Positions 24,701 to 35,129 of a stretch of DNA of 64,000 nucleotides are shown here, in pieces (positions within the stretch are counted from its first letter, which is position 1; each line of letters begins with the position of its first letter). The DNA is from Phaeosaccion multiseriatum (lineage: Eukaryota; Ochrophyta, other classes): contig OZ218953.1 of the NCBI GenBank assembly GCA_965112735.1, positions 2,232,001-2,296,000 of the forward strand, read 5' to 3'. The position numbers and the translations under genes are program-made. The notes under the pieces are model-generated. The model did no database searches. It saw only the letters and a list, made by a program, of their open reading frames with translations, and was not told where the DNA came from.

Positions 24701-27700
24701 CGTCTGATTCCTCTCTGCCGTCCCTCACTTCCCCCCACACAGACATACATACTACACCTGCATGCAGCCATATCCACATCTTTGTCCCTGCCTTGACTCT
24801 CACTCTCTGGTCACTACCTACTCTTGGCTGCACCCGTCGAAAACACCTCTCGTGGGCTCTATCCATCGCGCCACTCAGCTGGGACACGGGGCGACAAACA
24901 ACATCGGGGACAACTCAGGAGAGATGGGAGACTCTCTCACCCCTGTGTTCCTCGGCAGCGCATCGGAAGACGCCACAGCAATTGCGGTCGGGACCGATCA
25001 CGCCTGCGCAGTAAGTCACCCGAGCGAGAGGGGGGGGCGGGCTGGCTGGGGCACATGTCTTCTCCTCCACGCCCTAAACTACCTCGTATTCCTTTCTTGG
25101 CGCTTGTCACCTGCCAAACACGAACACACACACACACACATGCACAGATTCGCCGCAGTGATTCTGGAGTGGTGTGCTGGGGGGATAATCTCGAGGGACA
25201 GGTATGTTGGGGAGAATGGGAGCAGCCTGTGCCTGAGTAAGCGTTTGAGCCTGAGTGGGATGAGCCTGGTCACGAGTCTTACGCCCGACGGCCAACCAAA
25301 CACACACACCACACCCCCACTCTTCCGTTGTCCGCCGCTTGTTCTCTTGCCCCCTTGCTTCCCCTCGCTGGGACGATGCTCCCGTCACAACATCGCTACT
25401 TCATGTGCCTCGCCCTTGTTTCTGTTTTTCCCTCACATCCAACGTGTCAAAACAGCTTGGCATCGGCACCGAAGACTCAGTCGGGGACACCTCCTACAGC
25501 TCCATTGTAAGCACCCAAACCACGACACATCCCTGTGCCGTTGTACTCCCCCCCATCCACTGCCATCCGTCCACACTCTGCAAGCTCACCCTCTCCCACC
25601 TACTCACGGATTTCCCTCCCTCCCTCCCCCCCTCCTTCCCTCCATCCTCCCTCCCCCCCTCCCTCCCTCCCTCCCTCCCTCCCTCCCTCCCTCCCTCCCT
25701 TCCTCCCTCCTTCCCTCCCTCCCTCCCTCCCTCCCTCCCTCCCTCCCTCCCTCCCTCCCTCCCTCCCTCCCTCCCTCCCTCCCTCCCTCCCTCCCTCCCT
25801 CCCTCCCTCCCTCCCTCCCTCCCTCCCTCCCTCCCTCCCTCCCTCCCTCCCTCCCTCCCTCCCTCCCTCCCTCCCTCCCTCCCTCCCTCCCTCCCTCCCT
25901 CCCTCCCTCCCTCCCTCCCTCCCTCCCTCCCTCCCTCCCTCCCTCCCTCCCTCCCTCCCTCCCTCCCTCCCTCCCTCCCTCCCTCCCTCCCTCCCTCCCT
26001 CCCTCCCTCCCTCCCTCCCTCCCTCCCTCCCTCCCTCCCTCCCTCCCTCCCTCCCTCCCTCCCTCCCTCCCTCCCTCCCTCCCTCCCTCCCTCCCCCCTC
26101 CCTCCCTCCCTCCCGCCCTCCCTCCCTCCCTCCCTCCTTAGACTGCGGTGGACCTTGGCACGGGTCGAAGCGCCACAGCCATCTATGCAGGCGATAGGGT
26201 CTCCTGTGCTATCTTAGACAACGGAGACTCCAAGTGCTGGGGCGTCAACGATGAAGGTGTGGACCGGGAGGATGTGCTGGAATCTCTCAAATCGCCCAGC
26301 TGCGTGCATGGGGCGGAGAACCTCCAAGCTCGCTCACTCACTCGTCCGACTCACTCACTCACTCACTCACTCACTCGTCATACTCACCCACTCGCCACAC
26401 TCACTCACTTACTCACTTACTCACTCACTCACTCACTCACTCACTCACTCACTCACTCACTCACTCACTCACTCACTCACTCACTCACTCACTCACTCAC
26501 TCACTCACTCACTCACTCACTCACTCACTCACTCACTCACTCACTCACTCACTCACTCACTCACTCACTCACTCACTCACTCACTCACTCACTCACTCAC
26601 TCACTCACTCACTCACTCACTCACTCACCCTCTTCCTCCCTCGTCCCCTCCTTTTCACCCTGACCCGACCTCGGCTGTCATACTTGTGCTACATGCTGTT
26701 TGTGACTGTGTCTGACGGTGCTTTGATTCTCCTCCAGCCCAATTGGGCCAGGAAAGCTGGCACGATATCGGAGATGACGTCGATGAGCTCGGAGATGATC
26801 TCCCCGCGATAGCGTGGGGAACGGGCCGAACTGCGGAGGACATGTGTCTGGGTGATGGTCGCGTCTGCGGGGTGAGCCCATGCGAAGCTTCCGACACATA
26901 CATGCCTGCCGACTGCTCCGTCACCCATCTCACAGCCAGCGCCCTCAATGACTGTCCTTTCGGCCCAATGCCTGTGGCTTGACTTACTTGCTCGCTGTCA
27001 ACACGCACAGGTGCTGGACAACAATGACCTAGCTTGTATAGGCGGAAATTCAGAGTGAGTGTAAGAGAGAGGGAGAGAGAGAGGATACTGCCACGGTTGT
27101 GGCCTCGTGATTCAGCCCTAACTCACGAATGTGTGTATCCTATTTAGAGGTCGCCTGGGGAGCGAGACAACAAACGACGAGGTGTGGTATCCCTTTGAGA
27201 CCATCGATTGGGGCACGCTACCCACCCCAGCTCCGACCGCGGCCCCAACCATGGCACCCACCAGAGCACCAACAGTCGCACCCACTCAGGTACGGGCCGT
27301 GCGTACCCTTTGGAGGGAGGGAGAGAGGGGTACACACACTATAAGTACAGTAGCAACATGAACGCGTTGACCTACTACTACTTCTCTATATTCCCTGCTC
27401 TTCTCTCGCGCCTCTCCCTGGTCCGTTAGGCTCCAACAGCCGCGCCCACTCTAGCACCCACTGTAGCTCCGACTCAAGCGCCCACTCTGGCTCCAACGGT
27501 CGCACCAACTACTGCACCGACTCTAGCCCCAACTCTGGCCCCGACTCAGGTGTGTCTTGATTGTCTACCTCTCTTTCTAACCCCTGCTAGCTCTAACCCT
27601 AGCTACCCCACCACCACCACCCTTGTGGTCTCAGGCTCCAACGGCCGCACCAACTACAGCACCGACTCTAGCCCCAACTCTGGCCCCGACTCAGGTATGC

Positions 27701-29781
27701 CTTGATTGTCCTCCTCTCTGCTTGCCCCTGTTCTAGTAACCCTACCCCACTTTGGGTTTTCAGGCTCCAACGGCCGCGCCAACTACAGCACCGACTCTAG
27801 CCCCAACTCTGGCCCCGACTCAGGTTCGCGATAAAAGCGACTATGCCATTTGCTTCCTTTCGTTGCTCGTCGCTCGCTACTCACTGGTGCTCGGCTGTAT
27901 ATGCTACCATCCCCTTGTGCTCTCAGGCCCCGACGGCAACACCAACTGCAGCGCCGACTCTGGCTCCAACTCTAGCTCCAACGACCGCACCCACTCAGGC
28001 TCCAACTGCCGCACCAACTACAGCACCGACTCTAGCCCCAACTCTGGCCCCGACTCAGGTTCGCGATAAAAGCGACTATGCCATTTGCTTCCTTTCGTTG
28101 CTCGTTGCTCGCTACTCACTGGTGCTCGGCCGTATATGCTACCATCCCCTTGTGCTCTCAGGCCCCGACGGCAACACCAACTGCAGCGCCGACTCTGGCT
28201 CCAACTCTAGCTCCAACGGCCGCACCCACTCAGGCTCCAACTGCCGCACCAACTACAGCACCGACTCTAGCGCCAACTCAGGTTCGAAAGGGGCGGCGCC
28301 AACACTCTTTGCTTCCTCTCTTCGATCGTTGCGCGCGTCTCATCGGTGCATTAACCACACCCACCTACCGAACAATCACCCCCGTGGAAAGATGGACCAT
28401 GGTGGCAGCCCTGCTCATCCACTTCTTCCTTTCATTCGTTTGCTTTGTTTGTCCTTCCTCCTCCGTCAGGCACCAACAGCTGCACCAACAGCAACGCCGA
28501 CAGACGCTCCAACCGCTCCCACTCCAGCAGCTCCCACAGTACCTCCGACACAGGTGTGGATGGGTATGCATGTGCTTGCCATCTCAAGCTCTCGTTGCAT
28601 ACATGCACGCATCGTCGCCCGCCCTCATGATCCATCCATACTCTGTTGGTCATTAGAGTCTGGCTGCTGTGGGACTAACATGAATACGTGTACGATTCTA
28701 TGATTCTTCCTGATTCTCTTGCGTCTCGTCATCATCTGCTGCTTTCGCGCGGCGTTGATGTCGGCACCACCAGGTGGACGGCAGCTACATCAACGGCACG
28801 TGCACGTTGACCGTCGCCACAGAAGTGGACTTTGATGGCGTGCTACAGTTCCTCCTGGCAGACGTGTTGGTGCTCGCAGCGGATGTCTCGGTGGTGCGCT
28901 CGGACGTCACGCTCGTCGACGTTAGTGACATTGAGGAGGAAGAGGAGTCCGACGCAACTCGCAGCCGTCGCAGCCTATGGCCGCCACCATCAACACTCGC
29001 AAGCAAGGACTTGTTGCAGGGGGGGGCTCCTCTCAGTCTGCCAGTGGTGCAACGACAAGAAGAAGCAGAGGATACATCGTCACACTCGTTGGCGAGGCGG
29101 AAAAAGGACTGCTACGTAGCGGCGACAGGACTGGCCAGTCATGAAGCTGTGTCTAGCATCGGGGGCGGTACCGCGCGGGAGCTGGAAACTACCAATAGCA
29201 GCAGCAGCAGCAGCAGCAGTGGCGGCGTGGAGATTCGGTTCATCCTGGCCAATTTCGAGTCTGACTCAGAGCTGTCAACGGCGAAGGATAACATGAGAGC
29301 GGCCTACGCGTCCGGCGCTCTCGACGATGGCTTCGTAGCGCGTTGGGCACTTACGCGCGACATCAGCGATGTAGATGACGACGACAATAACGATGGCAGT
29401 GCTCCACGGTTTACCAGCTTCGTGATCGATGCAGTCCTGCAAGTGGTGGCAGAGACGCCCGACTGGGTCTTTTGGGGGTTGCACCTGCAAGGCTGGATCT
29501 TTGTGAGCGTCGCCTTCTCAGGTCTGTTCTTGGCGGTGGGCTGTGCCTTTGCCTGGGGGCTGTGGGGCACCTGCGAGGCACCTGTGGGGCACCTGTGGAT
29601 CACCTGTTGCTATTACGCTCGGCGCATCCGTTACAAGATTCCCAAGGCTGTGGGAGGGAAGGAGAGCGTGAAAGTCGCTGTCGCGAATACGATGTACGCA
29701 GCCAAGCATATGTCGGAGAGATATCTTGAGGCATTTCCCGATCAGGCCTGGGAGAATGAGGAGAGCGAGGACCTCTTATAG
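21796..29781 (+). CDS. Seven-bladed RCC1-repeat single-pass membrane protein with Pro/Thr stalk
   Basis: Twenty-five in-frame exons: 21796-22061, 22163-22244, 22412-22480, 22659-22757, 22904-22922, 23050-23134, 23352-23376, 23754-23813, 24062-24130, 24242-24287, 24545-24549, 24879-25010, 25148-25201, 25456-25506, 26142-26256, 26738-26871, 27011-27054, 27148-27289, 27430-27549, 27635-27694, 27764-27823, 27927-28058, 28162-28281, 28470-28553, 28774-29781. They give about 1,026 residues. Seven RCC1 blades are visible (LKCWGK, VKCFGL, VRCWGK, VVCWGE, VVCWGD, SKCWGV, LACIGG), with GQLGLG-type signatures. A stalk of about 200 residues of APTxAPT repeats follows. The last exon has a globular domain, one transmembrane segment (near FVSVAFSGLFLAVGCAFAWG) and a basic cytosolic tail. 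An extracellular propeller displayed on a stalk is inferred. The N-terminus is uncertain: the first 50 residues are Arg-rich with only a weak hydrophobic stretch, so a signal-peptide exon may be missing. Confidence 0.82.
25616..26140. repeat. (CCCT)n microsatellite in RCC1-gene intron
   Basis: About 520 bp of almost pure CCCT run directly into the acceptor (CTCCTTAG) of the 26142 exon. The repeat therefore forms a giant polypyrimidine tract. Confidence 0.95.
26333..26628. repeat. (CACT)n microsatellite in RCC1-gene intron
   Basis: About 295 bp of CACT/CATT repeats fill the intron between the blade-6 exons (26142-26256 and 26738-26871). Confidence 0.95.
27430..28553 (+). repeat. Tandemly duplicated stalk exons (APT repeats)
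   Basis: Six consecutive phase-0 exons of 60-132 nt encode APTAAPTTAPTLAPTLAPTQ-type units, several identical at nucleotide level. Introns 27824-27926 and 28059-28161 are both 103 nt and differ at about two positions, so the duplication unit includes intron plus exon. Confidence 0.9.
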
Positions 29782-30175
29782 TATCGAGTGAGTGTTGCTC
29801 GTTGCTTCTTGGACGGGCCGAGCGAGGGAGGCACCTAGCGGAGACAGGCAGCCGCGCCGTGGTCCGACAGGAGAACGGCGGTGGGGAGAGAGCAATAGAT
29901 CGCTGGATGAGCATTTTATGTTGTACAAAGGCACATAGCATAGCAGTAGGCTACAGCTATCGGGGGCAGGGATCAGGTTGTTGGGTCGATATGCGTGCGT
30001 ACACTGTGGCAGCCAGTGTGGTGGTCGAAACAAAACTCAACTTCTTTACAAATGACATACTATAGATAGTATCGCGTCCCCCCCCCCACTCTACAGACCG
30101 CAAGTTTGTCGTCGTACTCGCCCCCTTCAGTTTGACTGAGCTTATGAGTGAAAGAGGAAGAAAGAAAGGTAGGAA

Positions 30176-30925
30176 GGAATGGAGGGAGGGACAGAGGGAC
30201 GGAGGGAGGGTGGGAGGGAGGGAGGGAGGGAGGGAGGGAGGGAGGGAGGGAGGGAGGGAGGGAGGGAGGAGAGGGAGGGAGGGAGGGAGGGAGGGAGGGA
30301 GGGAGGGAGGGAGGGAGGGAGGGAGGGAGGGAGGGAGGGAGGGAGGGAGGGAGGGAGGAAGGAAGGAAGGAAGGAAGGAAGGAAGGAAGGAAGGAAGGAA
30401 GGAAGGAAGGAAGGAAGGAAGGGAGGGAGGGAGGGAGGGAGGGAGGGAGGGAGGGAGGGAGGGAGGGAGGTAGGGAGGGAGGGAGGGAGGGAGGGAGGGA
30501 GGGAGGGAGGGAGGGAGGGAGGGAGGGAGGCAGGGAGGGAGGGAGGGAGGGAGGGAGGGAGAGAGGGAGGGAGGGAGGGAGGGAGGGAGGGAGGGAGGGA
30601 GGGAGGGAGGGAGGGAGGGAGGGAGGGAAGGATGGAGGGACGGAGGGAGGAAGGGCGGGAGGGAGGGAGGGAGGGAGGGAGGGAGGGAGGGAGGGAGGGA
30701 GGGAGGGAGGGAGGGAGGGAGGGAGGGAGGAAGGAAGGAAGGAAGGAAGGAAGGAAGGGAGGGAGGGAGAGAGGGAGGGAGGGAGGGAGGGAGGGAGGGA
30801 GGGAGGGAGGGAGGGAGGGAGGGAGGGAGGGAGGGAGGGAGGGAGGGAGGGAGGGGGGAGGGCGGGGGGAGAAGGGAGGGACGGGGGCGGGGAGGAGAGA
30901 GGGAGTGGGGAGGGAGGAAGGGAGT
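30176..30925. repeat. (GGGA)n/(GGAA)n array
   Basis: About 750 bp, mostly GGGA, with two GGAA blocks (about 30358-30420 and 30729-30758) and scattered single-base variants. Confidence 0.95.
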
Positions 30926-31326
30926 TATATGATGACTTAATAGAAAGCAATCACCTTACAAACGATCGAAGGAGTGTGGGTGTGTGTGGGTGAGAGAGAG
31001 AGAGAGAGAGAGACGAGAGGGTCAAGGTGGAAGGGAGGGACATTTTCATTGGTCTGATGGCCTGTCTGGCTCGCTCACTTGACTCAGTTCACTCACTCTT
31101 CCCCTCTCTTTTCTCCTCGTCCTATGCATAACTACCGAGCCAGCCAGAACGGTCTTTCCACTCTCTTCCTTCGTGATGTTCGCTCACTCCCTCAGCCAGG
31201 CCCACGCCCGCACGGCCCCCACCAATTCGGCCCCTGACAACAAGAAGGCAGGTTCTGGCTGAGTGTTAGCCTCCGAGTCAAGGGCAGTGCGTGACGATCC
31301 TTCCCGGAACAGCTCTCAGTTCTCTA

Positions 31327-31706
31327 ACTACTCCCTCCCCCCCTCCCTCCCTCCCTCCCTCCCTCCCTCCCTCCCTCCCTCCCTCCCTCCCTCCCTCCCT
31401 CCCTCCCTCCCTCCCTCCCTCCCTCCCTCCCTCCCTCCCTCCCTCCCTCCCTCCCTCCCTCCCTCCCTCCCTCCCTCCCTCCCTCCCTCCCTCCCTCCCT
31501 CCCTCCCTCCCTCCCTCCCTCCCTCCCTCCCTCCCTCCCTCCCTCCCTCCCTCCCTCCCTCCCTCCCTCCCTCCCTCCCTCCCTCCCTCCCTCCCTCCCT
31601 CCCTCCCTCCCTCCCTCCCTCCCTCCCTCCCTCCCTCCCTCCCTCCCTCCCTCCCTCCCTCCCTCCCTCCCTCCCTCCCTCTGTGCCTCCCTCCCTCCCT
31701 CCCTCC
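31327..31706. repeat. (CCCT)n array
   Basis: About 380 bp of nearly pure CCCT, intergenic. Confidence 0.95.
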
Positions 31707-31724
31707 CTTCGACCCTGCTGGGGC

Positions 31725-32015
31725 AAGATTACGGTGTGCGCCGGCCGTAATCAGTAGTGAGCCCCCGGCTGGCGCATAATCAGTATAGGCCGGCTGGGCA
31801 CCGGCTGTAATCAGTAATCAGGCCGGCTGGCGCCGGCCATTTCCTCGGGCTGGCGCCATAATCAGTAATCAGATAGGTCGAGGCCTAGGCCTAGAACCGC
31901 CGGCCTAGGGAGAAAGAATGGCAGGCCTAGAGCGGCCAACGGCCGCCGGCCTAGGCCTAGAGCGTCCAACGGCCGCTCGGCCTAGGGCCTAGAGCATAGG
32001 CTTCTAGGCCAGTCT
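31725..32015. repeat. GC-rich palindromic dispersed repeat
   Basis: Units built from GTAATCAGTAATCAG and CCGGCTGGCGCCGGCC recur about four times (31741-31880). A tandem block follows, rich in GGCCTAGGCCTAGA and CCAACGGCCGC (31880-32010). A 32-bp stretch at 31807-31838 is identical to 59686-59717 inside a myosin intron. Confidence 0.8.
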
Positions 32016-32951
32016 GGAGCCGACTTGATGATGTCCTTGTCCTTATTGCCTCCAAGTCCGGTATATCCTACCCTCGTCTCCTACACGGCCTTGTCCCTTC
32101 CCTTTGCCCCCTTCACGGCCTCATCCCTTTGCCCCCTACACGGCCTCGTCACTGAACCGCCCCTCCCACTGTCCCGAATTTGACCGAAATAGACCTCCTC
32201 GATATCCAATGTCGATGTCCTGCCCATACACTTACATGAGGCGAGCCAGGTTCGTTCGGGGAAAGCCATGTAATAAGGCAATGATGAGGGCCAAGGCTGC
32301 TCTGCCAAGGCTCGCCAGCGGGCCAGGTTCCAGGTTCTGGCCTGGGTCGCCTCAGAAGCTTGTCAGGCGCCGACACCAATCGTGATTACTTTAATAGCGA
32401 CCCCACACCCCACGTTGAAGATGAGTTCCAGCTTGAAGGCGCAGCTGAATTTTCTGTGCCTCCCCACGAGTCGACACGAGCAAGCCGTTGGAGTCCTCAG
32501 GATGCAACTCTGAGGACCTCGAGCTCTGAGGAGGGGCCTCGAGTGTGGACGAGGAGGTGCAAGGCTGTTCGTGGCGTCGTTTGAGGGCCCGTTACCGTTG
32601 ACCCTCGCCGAATATCCATAGGTTTCAACAAGATCGATCTTAATTTGAAAATTCAAAACCTTCATCTTTTTGTCCCATCAGTGATTCGGACTTTCCAAAT
32701 CGGACTTTCCACACGGGTGCAAGCTCAAGCTCTTGCTTTATTATCACACACTTCACTGTTAAACTTCACAGGTCAAGATCCGACCACAACAAGTCTCACA
32801 CATCCCCTTCGGTAAGCGAAAGACAGGACATGGCTGCTCCCAGTGGAGAGCCTTTATTTTTATTTACACGGCCCTCCCGCGCTGTTTGTCCGTTTCCCGC
32901 GTTGCCGCGCTGAACCCATCACCACCACAGAGTCTCAGCAGTACAAAGACC

Positions 32952-34505
32952 ATGACGACCACCGACGCAACGGCGCCTTCCGGTGCCTTCGCGCCCGCAG
33001 AGGTTGCGGTTGCCACCAAGAAGGCGCTGTCGAGTGGCAAGCCGCCAGTCCAGCTCTACGAGGAGGGCAAGCTCTCTCGCGCCCAATTCGACGATCTTGA
33101 CCGAGCGATGCCCTACCAAGTGGGCTTCGACCTGTCGGGACAGTTCGACCTAGACCTGGCCAAGAGCTGCTTCATTGAGTTCTTCGCGACCATGCTCTTC
33201 CTCTACTTCACGCTCACCACGGTCATCTTCTCGGAGGTGCAGGATCCTCAGGCGATGCGGCTGATGGTCGCTTTCGTCTTCGGCCTCAGCATCTTCGTCC
33301 TCGGTGAGTGAGCGGAAAGAGTGTGTACTATGAGCCGCTCCTCACTGCGTGGCGCCCTCTTCTCCACCACGGGATCTTGTCTTCAACACAGTCCTCCTAG
33401 CGCCCTCGCTCCTTCTTGACTAGCGCCTCTCTCCTCTCACCAGGATCTTGTTTCTGTGGTGGATACTGCGATTCCTACCCCTCTCACACTCCCCACCCCC
33501 TTCGCGTTGTCTTCCCTTTACAGTGTACATGTTTGCCGTCAGCTCTGGTGCAAACATCAACCCCGCGGTCAGCTGGTAAGCAAGGCGGGAATACAGAGCA
33601 TTTCTTGGAAGCGCGCTTCCTCTCCGCGCCTAACTGCTCCCCCCCGGTCGCCCCGCTTCTCTCCCCCTTCTCTACTCGTGCTGTCACTCACGCTGCCTTT
33701 CCAGGGGACTCATGCTCGGCAAGAGAATCTCCGTCCAGAGATGCATTGCTTACATCATCTCCCAGTGCCTCGGAGCGGCCGTCGGAGCCGCCTGCGCGAT
33801 GGGCATGGAGGAGGGCAATTTCGACAGCTTCAAGGGAGCCGCCAACCTCATTTCTCCCGACGTCTCGGTGAGTGAGCAGAGTCGAGGGGGTCACGGCACG
33901 CACGAGAGTGAGGGCCTTGGCCGCACACTTTGTTTCCCACACTCACTCACTTGCCCCCAATCCCGGCTTCCTTTTTGTCTCTGCCTCAGATCGGAGCTGC
34001 GTACTTCGGGGAGATGATCTGCACCTGCCTCCTCATGCTGGTCGTCCTGCACGCCACCTGCTCCTCCATGACCATCTACAGCCCCCACTACAAGTCCCTC
34101 CTTCCCTACGCCATCGGCATGGCCGTTACCATCGCCCACCTGGTCCTCATCCCCGCCACCAACTGTGGAATCAACCCCGCCAGGTGAGGGAACTGAGGTA
34201 GTTAGTAGTTAGTGAAGGAGTGAGGGAGAAGCCGCCACACATATAATATCGCAAACTCATCCCCCGCGCGCCCTGGCACGCCCTTCCTCCCTCTTTTTTT
34301 TGCTCCTCGTTGGCTCAGATCGTTCGGAGCTGCCGTCGCCGGCGGTGAATGGAAGGATCACTGGCTGTTCTGGCTCGCCCCCCTGACCGGCTCCACCGTC
34401 GCCGTGGTCCTGTTCGAGTCCGTGTTCCGCCTGCCCGAGCCGCAGCTCTCCGAGGCTGCAAAGAAGGCCATCGACGAGGCCGACCAAGGAGGGCGAATCG
34501 TCTAA
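32952..34505 (+). CDS. Aquaporin (MIP family)
   Basis: Five exons (32952-33303, 33524-33575, 33705-33867, 33990-34183, 34319-34505) encode 315 residues. Both half-helix pore motifs are present: SGANINPAVSW (about residue 125) and CGINPARSFG (about residue 250), each with an intact NPA; the second is split by an intron inside its Arg codon. Six hydrophobic segments are readable, beginning with FIEFFATMLFLYFTLTTVIF. The N-terminus of about 70 residues is hydrophilic, and the C-terminus (EAAKKAIDEADQGGRIV) is charged. The Arg after the second NPA (selectivity-filter Arg) is conserved. The first loop has Asn where many aquaporins have His. Expected role: water or small-solute channel in a plasma or internal membrane. 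The ATG at 32952 is in a good context; the upstream frame lacks an ATG. Confidence 0.93.
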
Positions 34506-35129
34506 GCGTCCTCCACGCACGCCCACACACTTGCGACGCTTTCGCTTGCCTTCCAAGCAGAGGCGCTACACTGTATGCCATACGCAATCATCACACAACC
34601 ACAAAATTTCAATCACCAGTTCAAGTGAATGTATGATCCCCTCCACGTCCCGGTGCCTACTAGAGGACAGCACCTTTGTTTTGTTTCTTTGCTTAGATCA
34701 AATTAAATACAAACCCTTCGACACAAAACGCTAACGTCAAGACATAGGTCTCCTCTCGACTTCTCCCTGCTGGTTCTACACACACCGCCGATTGGCGAGG
34801 AGACAAGTGCTCCTCCGTTTGCCCGGCATGCACACCTCTGATGAACAAAACTACGGAGAAAAGGGAATGTGTGTTTGTATTACGACGCTGCTGCAGACGT
34901 ATTTGCTGCTGTCCTCATCTCCCTGTAATCGAGGCTTAGTCCTCCAACGCTGCTACAGATACACTGCTGATGTTTGTGTCCCCTTCGTCAACCTCACACG
35001 ACCCTCCGAGCTCCTTTGTAGAGGATGACCTACACCATTTATGAAAGTATCTCTTGCTCTACTTGCCCCCTTAATAGTGTATACCACGCACGCACGCACG
35101 CACGCACGCACGCACATCTCAGGCGCCGC
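34506..35129. other. Intergenic region between convergent aquaporin and APX genes
   Basis: AT-richer than the coding flanks. It contains the presumed 3' UTRs of both genes and an ACGC tetramer run at about 35085-35113. No gene seen. Confidence 0.5.

Larger units (their letters stand above)
29992..32951. other. Gene-poor repeat region
   Basis: From left to right: unique sequence to 30130; GGGA/GGAA arrays (30176-30925); about 400 bp of unique sequence with no recognised gene (30930-31320); a CCCT array (31327-31706); GC-rich CCGGCTGGCGCCGGCC/AGGCCT repeats (31725-32015); short CACGGCCTC...CCCTTTGCCCCC repeats (32080-32155); then unique sequence with the 5' flank of the aquaporin gene. No supported ORF. 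Confidence 0.7.

Noticed and set aside
25339-26217. Long ORFs of LPPS/PPSL repeats (also at 122-568, 30060-30993, 31263-31779)
   Set aside because: They are frame-independent translations of CCCT/GGGA microsatellites lying in introns or spacers.
30132-30993. Possible CRISPR-like or tandem array
   Set aside because: It is a tetranucleotide microsatellite with no spacers; eukaryotic context.
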